Shown: positions 12,198 through 23,566, counted from the first letter of the stretch. The stretch: DNA of 64,000 nt from Talaromyces rugulosus (GCF_013368755.1 NC_049562.1:5828001-5892000); one strand, 5' to 3'. Translations and numbers: made by a program. The notes: generated from the sequence alone by a model not told the origin.

Positions 12198-13832
12198 TCA
12201 AGTACGCGGGCGCAGATCGACAGTGTCAAATTCCAGACCCTGTGCCTCAAATACATGGCCCGGTCGAAGGGCATCAGTGTATAGATTCGATTGGGCGTGA
12301 GGATGGAAAAGTCCTGTTTGGGTACAGCCGAGGACCGATTTCAGTCCAGGGGGGTCTGTAAGTCGGAAAACTCCCCAGCTCGGTTCCTTGGACGGAGCGC
12401 ACACGATGGCGATGCTTTCCGGCAGCATGGCTTGGTAACCGCAGTGAGTATGTAAGTCGCGCGAGCTCATGAAGCAAGTTTGGGAAGGGTGCGTATGGAT
12501 CCAGCCAAGAACCATCACATCCTCGGCGTCACAGTATTCGAAGATAGCCGTTTCATTTACAGTTTCACAAGTGTCAGACGTTGACTCCTGCTCCGGAATG
12601 AGTAGCTTAGAGATGAACAAGGCGTTTGAGATCAAAGTCCCACACAAAATTCCACACGTCTCTAGATTTCGCCTTGTATTGGAGTTGGAAAGTGCAAGAA
12701 ATTGATGGCGCAGAGTTGGAGGTAGAAAGACAGTCCGCAGGGGGGTTCCGTTTTCGAGATAAGCTGATGGCTTGAAGGTAAAAGTAGACGGATTGAGGTC
12801 CGATTGACTCGGTTGCGAGTCGGTGAGAGCAAGGTTATCCTTGCGAGGCACTGGCGGCGCAGCTGAATATACTTTATTCGGAAGGGGAGGAGGTTGTTCA
12901 TAAGGAGTGTGCGGTGTCAGAGACTGCTTAGCTGGGCGCACAGGTAGCGATTCGGTTTCTTCCCGATGGGATGGCAGCGTAGAGATGGTAGGAACAGGAG
13001 CGTCGAAGCGGCTTTGCTGAGGGACTGTTGGATATGAGTATGTCGAATGCTGGTTGGGTAAACCATCTTCTTTCTTGTTCCTCTCTCCGTCGATATATGA
13101 CCTAACTTCTCGGAGGTCTCGACTGAGATCATCAGGCTGTTGCTCCAAAGCTTGCTCCCAGTTTCCCCAGACGCCTGCGGTGCGTCTTGCACGCTCTTCT
13201 TCTGGTGAAATAGCAGCTTTTCTGTTCTCTCGTCTCACCGTAGCTCTACGACTGATTTCCCTTTGTGCGATTTTCACTGCTAGATCTTTGTTTTCTCCTG
13301 CTTCCAGTGGTTGTGCTGCATCAGACAAAACCGGATCAGCGAAGGACGGGTTGCGAGCCGTCAGCGGGTCATTCGGCAAGTAAGAAGTCTTTGCCTTTCT
13401 ATGTTGACTCTCTTGAACTGACTGCTTGTATTGTTCATATCGTTTGTTGATTCGAGGTTTCAGTGCCTCCAGCTTTTCCAGGTTGACCTTGACCTGTTTC
13501 TCTGCGGCGACGAGTCCCAGGCGATTGTTCGGGTCGTTCGCGCCTGGGTGGTTAACCAAATTCACGAGAACCAGTTGGGCATGGCGAAAAAGTAATAAAT
13601 AAGCCTGTTCATCATAACCTTCTCGTTCGTAGATGGCAGCCTGTGATATGCCCCATATATTAGAATGTAGGACCAAGGAAGCGATTCAGCACAGACATAC
13701 CTCTTTTACTAGAGTACTAGCAGTTCTCAACCAGTATTTCAATTGTACCATTGGGTTATATTGGTAGTCCTGGGCCAGACGTGTGATCTGCTCGACGTTG
13801 TGCCGCACCGCAGCAGCTCCGTGGGAGGCCAT
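12198..13832 (-). CDS. AMSH-type JAMM deubiquitinase (STAMBP-like)
   Basis: Zinc metalloprotease expected to cleave Lys63-linked ubiquitin chains on endosomal/ESCRT cargo. Exon 1 is 13701-13832 (start MASHGAAAVRHNVEQI); a 60-nt intron joins exon 2, 12198-13640; total 524 residues. Residues 1-130 form a MIT/USP8-dimerisation-like helical module that binds ESCRT-III partners. A Pro/Ser-rich linker carries polyproline (PPPLPNK). The C-terminal MPN+ domain starts near TVFLPPTLRHQFLALS and contains the complete JAMM motif HTHPSQTCFMSSRD (two His, Ser and Asp in H-x-H-x7-S-x2-D spacing) and an upstream Glu in NLETCGILCG. The AMSH-specific region around HTHCGYQAMLPESIAIV follows. All zinc ligands and the catalytic Glu are present, so it should be active. 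Divergent from the Mtf1 gene. Confidence 0.93.
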
Positions 13833-14290
13833 GGCGAGATCGACCGTGTTCTCACGGGATGCGTCGAACCCGGCCAGTACTAGAATCTCTCAAATACGGA
13901 CGAGCCCCAGTCGCGTCTCGCATGGGAGGGCCAGGCTGTCTTCGGGGGAGGGCGTGTATGGATGTCAAAGCATGAAACAACCCTTGGCACATCCGGGTAT
14001 CATCAGGTGGGGTGCGGCGTCTTCAAGGTTCTCTGGACGAGACCAGGTGCAACGAAGGAGCGGTGGACCGATAATGGCGGTGTTTTCTGTCATGGATGAG
14101 CAAAGCAGACATCTTCCTACTTTGGCAACATGTTATTTCTGCTGGCGACGCTGAGCAGCGTGGATGCCTAGAGGACTGGGTCAACTTTGGCGCGGCTTCC
14201 TTACATTATTTTGCCGCCTCCCGCCGCTTCAGCGATTCTACGTTCATCTCCAATCTTCAACGCGCTGTTCGATCAGCGTCACGAACACTG
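13833..14290. other. Divergent promoter region, AMSH / Mtf1
   Basis: About 460 bp between the two start codons. An open frame in phase with the Mtf1 exon runs through part of it from 14096, so translation could start further upstream, but the upstream part does not look like protein. Confidence 0.4.
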
Positions 14291-16399
14291 ATGAGGACCC
14301 GCTTACTACTTCGAGGGCGTACCCGTCTGCCATTCAGACAATGCCATCCTGCATATGATTTACGCAGCAGTTGCGGCATACGGCATTGTCGGGGCCTCGT
14401 ATCGGCGGCTAGAAAACCCTCCAACGAGAAAACCATCTCTCCCTTGGGCAAAGTTTGGTCTTCCAACAGGCGCATTGATATTGCAAGCGAAGAGCTTTGT
14501 GGTAGGGATCTTGCACCATTAATTGACAATCCTTGACTGGGGGCGTGTCGCTAACATCACCGGATCACAGATGATGTTTTCGAAAGAGTCAGACCATACC
14601 TCGACGACGACAGGCCGTCTATTATACTTGATATAAATCCCGGATGGGGGGTCCTCTCAGCTAAATTGAATGAGAAGCTACAGCCGGACCTCCATGTGCT
14701 CGTCGAGCCTCGTATCAAATTGTACAACCGATACCTGGAAAAGTTGGCGACACGGAAGGGTGTTGAGTTGTATGGAGAAGACATTAAATACGATTCAGCT
14801 TCCATCGACTGGATAACGATTCTAGAAAAGCATGTGTTCCACACGGAAGCAGCCAAAAAGAAGAAGAACATCTTGTTTCTTACTAACTTTTCCGATGAAT
14901 CGGTTAAGTTGGTACCTAGCTCCTGGGCGCAACTTCACACAAGAACTCTACTGGAACATACTGTACTTCGTGACTGGAGGATGCGCTTTGTAGGAGTCTT
15001 TGACAGGGATGATGCGGAATCGATATATCCCCATAGTGTCGGTCCTAGGAAAAAAGTGGCTATCCAAAACGTGGCTGCTGTGCGGCATGCTTTCTACCTC
15101 GCCGAACATGACAACCGTGAAGCGATTTCAGTACGAGGATATGAAACAGTTACTAAAAGTAGCGCTGCTGCTCTTAAAAGAGCTGCTGAAGCAAACATCA
15201 CAACTCCTGCAGGTCGCGAGCCTGTTCACCACGAGCCGATAACCGAATTCCCCGTCTCTGTAAATAGCCCGGATAAACCTCGAAGTTACACCGAAAATGA
15301 CCTCTATCCGTCAGTACCTTTATTCAACCACCGCAAAGATTTCAATGCTATACAGGATGAGTATGTTGAATTACTTGAAAAGAGCGGTCAGTCCGTCATG
15401 AAACAGACCGGCAAGAAAAAGACCGCAGAGAAGACTACAGGAAACAGCACTACAAACGGGAAAGTCTCAGAAATGAAACTAAAGAAACTACGCACGAAAT
15501 ACAATGACGCTTATGCGCAGTACTGCTTTCACTTGAGAAATTGGGACAATGCCACGACACTGAACGAACACCAGAACAAGATAGACCGTCTTGAGCTAAA
15601 CCTCGAGGCGGCATGGATGGATCCGACCACACCCCCAGAGATGCTCAGAGAAATGAACTCTATGCTTAGAAAGTTGAGGAAAGCGTTCGACGTGCTGCTC
15701 GACAATTCTACAGTCCAGGCGCAAAATTTGTTGAGACCATATATTGACAACTACCGAGTGTCGTCGGGTACCTCACTACAGCTCGTAAAGGGCTCCAACT
15801 TGGCATGGGATTATCGACCATTTGAGCCTTTGTTGATCCGACCAGGTGATACGTTCAGAAACTCCAGGGCATGTTCGATCTTTTACATGGAGCCCAAAAG
15901 CCCTGACGAAATTTTAGACACACTGTCTATCAAAGTCGCCCATGAAAGGCTCGTAGAGGGCATCGAGATGGCTCATAGCGTCATACACTCGTTCACTACT
16001 CGCGCCTCGGAGCCCATCAGCTTTATGCTCCAGAAGTTGTTTCCCGCGGAGACGTGTACCGATACTATTAAAGCCATTCCTGAGCTTTTCCGCTATATTC
16101 CCAAGCAACTCCGCGAATCTGCCATCCATGCCTATCCCTCCGATGCCGGACCAAGTGGGACTAACCAACCTCCTCCCTCTTCAGATCGGCCCTTACCAAT
16201 GTCGGTATATGATGCGTTCGAGTATCTTCCCCAGCAGAAGCATCTGAATTGTGTCTCACCATCGGTGCTGTTCAAGCTGCTACGGAGATATATGATTTTG
16301 ATGCCACCGTTTGCAAGATCATGCCTCATGGTTCATAGGAGCTTGGGCGGCACAGCTTCCCAGACGCTTATCCGTCAATGGCCCCCCGAGGATGAGTAA
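14291..16399 (+). CDS. Mitochondrial transcription factor 1-like (rRNA adenine dimethylase-fold)
   Basis: Resembles fungal sc-mtTFB/Mtf1, a methyltransferase-fold protein that helps mitochondrial RNA polymerase melt promoters. Exon 1 (14291-14501) gives a presequence rich in Arg and nearly free of acids (MRTRLLLRGRTRLPFRQ), then IDIASEELC. A 69-nt intron (GTAGGG...CACAG, branch ctaac at 14551) leads to exon 2 (14571-16399), which continues DDVFERVRPYL and the SAM-fold loop ILDINPGWGVLSAKL. The acidic EPR at the end of strand two is seen (VLVEPRIKLYNRYLEK). Total is 679 residues, far longer than yeast Mtf1 (about 340) but with a C-terminal WDYRPFEPLL region expected of the family. The first 70 residues depend on my choice of splice junction and of the ATG at 14291. 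Identification is by motif order and could instead be a KsgA/Dim1-like relative. Confidence 0.75.
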
Positions 16400-17088
16400 T
16401 GGGCAATGTCGTCTACTTTTGGGTTATTTTGTTTTGTTTGTATTTGGTAGTTGGGGATGACTTTTCTAGAAAGCTTTATACCACACCCGCATCTATGGCG
16501 CTCTCACATTGATTAATCAATTTACTTTGAACATGATGTACGATAATAAGAACAGTTATAATCAATTGTATTTTTATGTCCTTATAATAGTGGTCGAAGA
16601 AGCCAATTTCAATGTTATCAGCAGAACAGTGGTACCCTTTTGTATCAGTATTCCGGCGAACGCCTGCTCGTTAAATACGTCGAGCAAATTCCAAGTCAAA
16701 CGAATGTTCAATAATCTGACTCAAATATTGAGCATTTACTACATACAAGGTAATCAGAGCTTCGGAATGTATCGTCAAAACATGTAAATCCGTCTCTTAG
16801 AAGCAGTAGTGCCCCTGAATATGGCGGATAACGTCTCTCGCAAGGGGTTTTATAATGATAGAATTGGCCGTAAGTTCCACAAGCTGCTGGGTTTTGTTTC
16901 TCCGTATATATCGGGGCAGGTGTTGGTCCTGTCTTTTCACGCTGGCCCAGAACTTGGGACTCGCGGTCTTCATGCACAGTAGCGACATGGACATAATATA
17001 GCCCTCAGATTTGTCGGATTGGATCAATAATAACTTTCTGTGACGGCCGAAGGACGGCCATCAGAGCCACGAGCAGCTTGCACATTGG
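16400..17088. other. Intergenic, possibly holding an eroded zinc-finger tail
   Basis: About 690 bp between the Mtf1 stop and the stop of the small minus-strand gene. The left half is AT-rich. On the minus strand between about 16860 and 17090, fragments with Cys/His/Trp content appear in different frames directly after the stop of the small gene (see findings). No intact gene. Confidence 0.35.
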
Positions 17089-17646
17089 TCAAGAAACGAG
17101 TTGAGACTTTCGAGAAAAAAGAGAGCTTGCGAGCTCATTAGAACCAGATGAGCTATAACGCACGTTCGATCCACCAAAGACCGGATTAAATTTGGTGGCC
17201 CTAGGGTTCAGACGCGACAGTTGAGTGTGAGAATGCCCTATGTCATGTTCCTGCCATGATGGCCGCCAGGACACGTTTTGCAATGGGAAACCATGATGAT
17301 GAAAAAAGAAAATGGCGGATCCAGGATAGCCGCGATAGTACAGAGAATTCTCAGACAAGCCAGAGGAAGGCGGTTCATTGTGTTTTGTCGAGCGGTTGGA
17401 CAGGCTCTCGATGGCAGAGGTGCAGTATAGACAAATGATATCGTACTCCCCAAGACGGGGAAAGTACCCCATGCTTGCTGGGTGCATGTTATGGGGTTCT
17501 AGAGGAAAATTCTGAACGACCTGGAGCCAGTGTGGCAATTCATCGGCCGGAAGCAGGGGAACGACTTGGTTTCCTGGACGCAGGATATAAAAGAGTGGAC
17601 GGTGGAGCGGGGTAGACTGCCACGACGATGCATTGAACGGTGCCAT
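17089..17646 (-). CDS. Conserved-looking fungal hypothetical protein, 185 aa
   Basis: Single-exon frame beginning MAPFNASSWQSTPLHRPLFY, with ILRPGNQVVPLLPADELPHW next, a style I associate with uncharacterised Eurotiales proteins. No signal peptide and no clear membrane helix are seen. The second half contains WRPSWQEHDIGHS and LNPRATKFNPVFGG and ends in a Ser-rich tail. The start at 17646 is the first ATG of the frame. Related fungal proteins may continue into a C-terminal zinc-finger region; here the frame stops before any such motif. Function unknown. It sits between the Mtf1 gene and the aldehyde dehydrogenase at the left edge of what looks like an accessory island. Confidence 0.6.
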   Translation of the reverse strand: MAPFNASSWQSTPLHRPLFYILRPGNQVVPLLPADELPHWLQVVQNFPLEPHNMHPASMGYFPRLGEYDIICLYCTSAIESLSNRSTKHNEPPSSGLSENSLYYRGYPGSAIFFFHHHGFPLQNVSWRPSWQEHDIGHSHTQLSRLNPRATKFNPVFGGSNVRYSSSGSNELASSLFSRKSQLVS

Positions 17647-18052
17647 TTGAGGCCTGGGATTTTAGTCCTGGTTTATTGAAGATGCAGTGGAGGAAATACC
17701 AACAACTTACGATCAAGAGCAGAGCCTAAAGGCTGTAGTTGTAACGGTTAAACGGTAAAGGAGACAGATTGCACACAGAATGTGATAACGAGCGAGTCTG
17801 GGATGATGATAGATCTGCAGTACATAAAACAGAGCATGAGTGAGAGAGACAAGTCAAGCACGGGCGAAGAACGCGTTGGCGTCGATGCGCTGCAACAAGG
17901 CACATGACGACGCGGAAGGTGCAACCAGCCCGCTTCGACCTTCAGCTTCAACTTTCACCATCATCCAGGAGCTGATTCAATCAGAGATGCTTCAAGAAAT
18001 AAACCAATTGACGCTTTTCACAAACAGCACTTTTGCACAATAGTTTGACAAG
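17647..18052. other. Intergenic
   Basis: About 400 bp between the ALDH stop and the start of the 185-aa gene, both on the minus strand. Nothing further is recognised. Confidence 0.4.
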
Positions 18053-19745
18053 TCAATCAGCTTCAGCCGACCCCGGCGCAACAGGCATCTTGTAGCAGTG
18101 CACGGTTTGCATATTGCAGTACGACAACAGGCCTTCGGATCCCCATTCACCCCCTATGCCGCTCTCTTTCCACCCAGCAAGATGCCCGCTCGGTATTGGA
18201 GTTGGGTGTCGATTTATTGTGATCATGCCACACTCTATCTGCTCGCCAATCGCGGTGGCGCGGTCGATATCACCCGACCAGATGCTGGCTCCCAGCCCGG
18301 CTTTGGTGTCGTTCACTCGAGAGATTAGCTCTTTTTCATCTTTCCACAACAATAAAGAAACAATGGGACCTTTTCAATGGTGTTAGCCACCTGTTCACCG
18401 CTGGCTATCGTTTAATACCTACCAAAAGCTTCCTCTCTCACGACTCTCGAGTCGTCCGGCGGGTTGTCGATGATAGCAGGCTGTATGATAAAGCCTTTTT
18501 CATCGGTAATAGATCCACTGCCTAGAGAAAATTTATATCCATTCTTCTGCGAGTCTTCAAATATATCCTTGACGTTTTTGTAACGTATCTCGTTCTGAAT
18601 CGGGCCTAAAATGGCAGTGTCGCTCGGTGCTGGGCCGGCTTTCCAAAGTTTAACGCTATCGACCAAATGTTGCATAAAGTCATTGTATATGTCTTCGTGC
18701 ACATAGATTCGCCGATTCGCAAGGCATAGCTGTCCGGAATTCAGGAATGCCCCTGCAGCAACCTGAGGTGCTACCAGAGACACGTCTACATCTGGACAAA
18801 CAATACATGCCCCATTTCCGCTCAGGCTCAAAGTCACTCGCTTGAGAGTTTTGCTAGCTGCAGCCATGACTTTCTTGCCTATTTCCACAGATCCAGTAAA
18901 GCTTATTTTCTGGATTTTCGGATGATCCACAAGCAGAGGGCCCAGTTTCTCGTCGCCGTTCAGAGCCTGAATCACCCCTGGCGGGAAGAGCGATTGGATA
19001 TGATCCACAAATTTCAAGATGCTGTACGGTGCGAAGGGCGAGGGTTTCACGATTACCGTGTTGCCAGTGATCAAGGCTGACGCAAGCTTTCCAATAGCTA
19101 GCATCAATGGATCACTGAAGGGGCAAATGGCGGCAACAACACCCATCGGAACATAGCGTACTGTCACCTGAAGTTCGTCGTTATCTGACACAACCTTGGT
19201 TTCCAGTTTTGGGTGGGAAGCTGCCGCTAGTCAGTCTCCATTGACAGCAAGCTGGATATTCATTTGTCTTACCATAATACAGAAGCAGCCGAACTGAAAG
19301 GTCGACCTCTAGTTTTGCAACTCGAATCTCCATTCATGTTCAGATGCTGCATTTCTAACTAACCCTTTGTATCGATGATACTTACAGGTTTGCCAGTTTC
19401 TTGCATGATTAAATTGGCCATATCATCATGTATTTCGACTAGAGCTTCCTTTGCCCGGATGAGATATGCGCCTCTTTCAGCCCAGGCCAGGCGCGACCAA
19501 GAAGCGAATGCTTCGCCCGCAGCCGCAACTGCATCATTCACATCGTCCTCTATCGCCACAGGGATATTCCACAGAGGCTGCTTGGTGGAAGGGTTCAACG
19601 TTTGGGCTACTCGAGCACCTCCCCTCGCAGCTCCGTTGACGGTGTTGCTGAAAGTGAAGAAACCTTTGGACGAGCTTGATGAATGAGGCATGTTTGAGGT
19701 AGAATTGAGATCCTGCTCAGAGCCGGAATCGAATTGGTCTTTCAT
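18053..19745 (-). CDS. Aldehyde dehydrogenase-family protein with altered active site
   Basis: ALDH superfamily, normally NAD(P)+-dependent oxidation of aldehydes to acids. Four exons fit in phase: 19386-19745, 19273-19327, 18423-19220 and 18053-18369, giving 509 residues, the usual size. The junction into exon 2 uses a GAG acceptor, because the CAG eight codons upstream leads into a stop. Seen motifs: TGNTVIVKPSPFAPYS, the FTGS nucleotide loop, the catalytic Cys in NSGQLCLANRR (codon 18724-18726), EEAFGPIV and GWKESGIGGEWG. The general-base Glu motif (normally LELGG) reads TLSLSGNG with Ser at 18826-18828. The oxyanion Asn of the usual PWNFPL reads PFSDPL with Ser at 19114-19116. It may be a pseudoenzyme, an esterase-like protein or a decaying paralogue. 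Divergent from the NLR gene, about 700 bp apart. Confidence 0.88.
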
Positions 19746-20446
19746 ACTGTGGGAATCTACACTTTTGGGGGTAATCAATCAGAAACCTAGCCAATCTGGC
19801 GCACAGCGAAATTCGTCGCTGAGAGTACCATAGCAGCGCAAATCGACGTTGATTCAGTCAGTTCAAGTGAGGTCGGAAGCCGTGAGTATCGCCACGGTTG
19901 GAACGTGGGGTAAACAAGGCTCAATGATGAATGATCCACACCCCTCCGGTCATCATGAGATCAGATTCGTTCTAATTGAGTTTCTAGGTGCCCCGCGAGT
20001 CTATCAATGTATATTCAATATCCAACTCCCGCCACACCTCACCACAGTCACCGGGAGACTTCCAATATCATTTTGGGATGAATCGCCACCTGAATAGACT
20101 GGCAATCTCAGCAGTTAAAATGGAGATTATAGATATCTATACTTTTTTCTAAAGAAAGACAGGACTTCCTGCGAATGCCTTCGATCATACTAGGAAAATT
20201 GTCGGACCACGATACCCCGCTGCGCCACCTTGAATATGCACACTTGTTTAGCTCCAGATGTCAGCCTCGTCCAGCTGCGATCATATGCTCTCCATAGACA
20301 ACTCGTCATCAGCAAATCTAAAATGCCACGAGTTTCTACCCCACACAAAGGGCTTATTTTTCCTGTGGACTACTATATAAAAAGGCCAAAGACTCTTGGG
20401 CAGTCAACCTACGGTCTATATAGGTATACTACGCACAGCTTGAAGC
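19746..20446. promoter_or_regulatory. Shared upstream region of ALDH and NLR, with TATA box
   Basis: About 700 bp between divergent starts. A strong TATA-like sequence (tatataaaaa, 20374-20383) lies about 65 bp upstream of the NLR start codon, with a second one (ctatatagg) near 20416. No gene is supported within it, although an open frame crosses 20230-20523 out of phase. Confidence 0.5.
20374..20383 (+). promoter_or_regulatory. TATA-like box of the NLR gene
   Basis: The sequence tatataaaaa lies 64-73 bp before the ATG at 20447. Its position and match are good for a core promoter, though TATA-like strings are common in AT-rich fungal intergenic DNA. Confidence 0.45.
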
Positions 20447-22482
20447 ATGGATGGACTTTCGGCAGCCGCCAATGTTGTCGCAGTGATCCAGCTAACTGGA
20501 ACTATCTGGTCACTTTGCTCTGATTACCTCAAACAAGCAAAAAATGCGAAGAAAGATATTCAGCGGCTCCAAGGTGAGCTTGTTGGGTTGGAAACTGTCC
20601 TTGACGGCGCGCACAGCTTGCTCAAAGGCCCAAACTCCGATAAACTTACGGTGTCACAGAAATTTAGCAATGAGCTGGGAAAATGTTCACTACAGCTCCA
20701 TAATCTCAAAGCGAAACTGGAAGATAAGCCAGATACTAGGAAAAGGGATAGAATAATTCATTCTTGGCGATTTCGCAGTTTGAAGTGGCCCTTTGAGAGC
20801 AAGGATATCGATAATATCGTCCGCGACATCTTCAAATTTAGAGAAACACTTTCCACAAGCCTCAATATTGATCAGACGTACGTTAAAGATCTCTGCTATC
20901 AGTCTCTTTAATGTTAATCATGTTTCTCTAGAATGCTTCTACTTCAGAACTTTACGCTCATCAACTCTGAGGAACAATTCAAAATCCTAGATTGGATATC
21001 GTCAGAACCATACGGGAAACACCACAACACTGTCAATGAGGCACGGACTGATGGCACATGTGAATGGCTGCTACAACATGAGAAGTTCCAAGAATGGGAG
21101 AACAGCAATTCATCGGCAGTCCTGTGGCTTCAGGGCTCTCGTAAGTTTTTACCCTCTAGATTTTATGTTTAGGGGAATTCGCATCTGATGAATATAGCTG
21201 GATCTGGGAAAACATTTCTTGCATCCAAGGTCATCGACCACGTTCAGAGGCAGTTGGAAACGGCCCCAAATCACGGATTTGCATTCTTCTACTGCAACCG
21301 GAACGAAACGGGGCGTCGCGAGCCACTCTCTATCCTTAGAAGCTACGTTCGTCAACTCTCGACAGCCACTAGCATTTCCAATGGTATACGTAAAGGACTG
21401 AAAGATCTCTATCAAGATATGAGAATGAAGAGCTCGGATATTGGCTTCGACACATGCAAACAACAGTTACACGAAGCGGTCAGCCTCTATGATAAGACAA
21501 CTATCGTACTAGATGCCCTAGACGAGTGTGAACCGGACTCGCGCTTCCAAATAATTGACATGATTAACTCCCTGCTCTCTCACTCCAAAAGAGTCAATGT
21601 TTTTGTCTCTAGCCGAAGGGACCGAGATATACGAAACATATTTTCGAAAACTCCAAATATCGAAATCCAAGCAAGTGATAATGAGAAAGATATCCAGAGT
21701 TTTGTCGACAGTGAAATTTCTAAGCATCAAAACTGGAAAGAAATGCCCTTGCCATTAAAGCAAGACATTGTCGATGTCCTTCTAAATCACAGTGGAGAAA
21801 TGTAAGAGAGTACAAAAAAGATCAACCGTGTTCACCGCTAATATACTGTAGGTTTCAATGGGCATACCTACAGATCAAGCAGATACTTGATCTTGAATCT
21901 GAAGAAGCCATTAGAGATCGGCTTGGAAAACTTCCAAGTGGCCTCAAAGCGACCTATGACGAGATATACGGTAAAATAAAAAGTCGAAACGAGTATGACA
22001 AAGCACTCGCAGACCGCGCTTTTGTGTGGGTAATGTCTGCATGGCGACCTTTGACCAGCATGGAGCTTCTACTCGCCATTCGTTGCAGTTTCGAAGGCAC
22101 TTTATGTATGGGCAGTGTAATCACCGAATCTCAGTTGCTGCATCTTTGTAACAACTTACTTGTTCTCGATTCGCAACGAAAAGTGTGGAGGTTCTCCCAT
22201 CTTTCTGTAGCGGAATATTTTGAAAATAACTATTGGACACGGCAGCAGGCTCACTGTTATATTGCCAAAGTCTGCCTTGCTTATCTTATCGAGGCTTATA
22301 AAGATCCAAAAGCTGAGAATAACCATGATAGCAGAGATGATTGGCTTGGGCACTATTCCCAACACTTCTGGATCTCACATGTCGAAGCTCAAAAGGAGGA
22401 AGAGCCTGATCCTGTGTTGCATGAGCTTTTAAAAACTGTTCTCGGGTATCCGAAGGAAGGTATCTTGCACTACCGAAGATAG
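20447..22482 (+). CDS. NLR/STAND protein: HeLo-like N-terminus plus NACHT NTPase, truncated
   Basis: Fungal NOD-like receptor of the kind that triggers programmed cell death or heterokaryon incompatibility. Four exons are in phase: 20447-20877, 20932-21140, 21198-21801 and 21852-22482, giving 624 residues. Residues 1-145 match the fungal STAND N-terminal (HeLo-like) type, MDGLSAAANVVAVIQL followed by amphipathic helices. The NACHT core has a P-loop spelled across intron 2 (GSPGSGKT), a Walker B (TTIVLDALDE) and an SSRRD sensor-like motif. Helical and winged-helix parts follow (LPSGLKATYDEIYGKI, WRPLTSMELLLAI, FSHLSVAEYF). The frame stops at 22480-22482, just where ankyrin repeats would start. 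Remnants of those repeats continue downstream in other frames, so the gene looks truncated or recently broken. Confidence 0.85.
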
Positions 22483-22519
22483 AATCTAAGGCAACCGTAT
22501 TTACACTCATTTCCCGTAG

Positions 22520-22848
22520 GATGATTTGCTCCAAATTCGGCCTGAAAGGAGTAGTGTTTGGCTTTTGTGTTATTTCTCGTTTTATACATTTTTGTTTGAC
22601 TGGTGGGAAAGTTCAGATATTCCGCTGTCCAAAACAAATGAGAACCGAGAGAACTTGCTAAATTTCGCTGCCAGAAGAGGCCACCCCACAGGCCTATCTG
22701 TGAAGTGCTTCTAAAGCGGGGGATGGATATAAACCTTCGGGATGGCACTGGTGTTGGCAGCCCCCTAACGACCGTAGCACCTTCAAGCGGAAATATCGAG
22801 ATAGTCAACTACCTTATTGAGCAAGATGCAGATGCGAATTTGCCACTA
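22520..22848 (+). pseudogene. Broken ankyrin-repeat tail of the NLR
   Basis: Downstream of the NLR stop, a frame reads LFDWWESSDIPLSKTNENRE and LLNFAARRGHP, a linker and ankyrin start typical of NACHT-ankyrin proteins. It stops near 22714. Another frame then gives EVLLKRGMDINLRDGTG and IEIVNYLIEQDADANLPL, two more ankyrin units, ending at a stop at about 22848. The change of frame within the first repeat, near 22685-22700, fits a one-base deletion. An intron from about 22456 to 22519 (GTATCT...CCGTAG) would bypass the first stop but joins in the wrong phase. I therefore see at least two lesions, unless unusual splicing repairs them. Confidence 0.65.
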
Positions 22849-23566
22849 TAGACTAGAAGATCGTTAGACAATTTAATTGAGTTCTAGTTGCAGATGATAC
22901 ATAGTAGCCCTAAGAAGCCCGTTTAGGCAAGGTGGTTAATTCTTAATCAGGCGACTGACGTCACTCGTCTCTACATTTCGCCTCATCGAGCCAACACCCG
23001 ATAAAATCAACATGATGCAGATATCTGCCACCAAAATAATAACAACAATAAAGTCTACAGCGCAGAAAAACCTTGGCGATGGAGAAATCGCTAAAGCCGG
23101 GTTGCTGGATTGGCCTAGCCGGTGCAACGGTCGTGGTTGGGTGACATTTTCGCGGCTTCCCGATACGATACGACGACTTGGGGAGATTAGCTAATTTAAC
23201 GTTGAGCATCCTCGCCCCGCCTCACTTCTCTCTCTCTTTTTTTTTTCATCCTCACTGTTCTGTTTGTCGCGTCTATATATCTATCTCTCTGTCTATCATT
23301 CTTACATATTCATTTTGCCACTGACGCTGCTTTCATCCCGTTGCCACTCGTCAAGCCGTTTTCGTCCTCGATCATGTCCGTCGGCAAAAAGAGCGCCATC
23401 TACATCTTCGCTCCTCGTTCGCATTAATTCCTTCGCTTCTTAATCTGTTTCCTCGCAGAATATATATCGATATATATATATACATACTCTATATAACCAC
23501 ACGCGGACCCTATCTCTATCATCAAAGTCGACCTAAAATTTCCCGATACAGCAATATCCAAGTCAG
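22849..23566. promoter_or_regulatory. Kinase promoter and leader, CT-rich
   Basis: About 700 bp upstream of the kinase start. It has a long CT/T tract (23222-23246), then tatatatctatctctctg and another TA-rich run near 23463-23483. Pyrimidine tracts like these are usual just upstream of transcription starts in filamentous fungi. The first 300 bp hold no recognisable feature. Confidence 0.4.
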
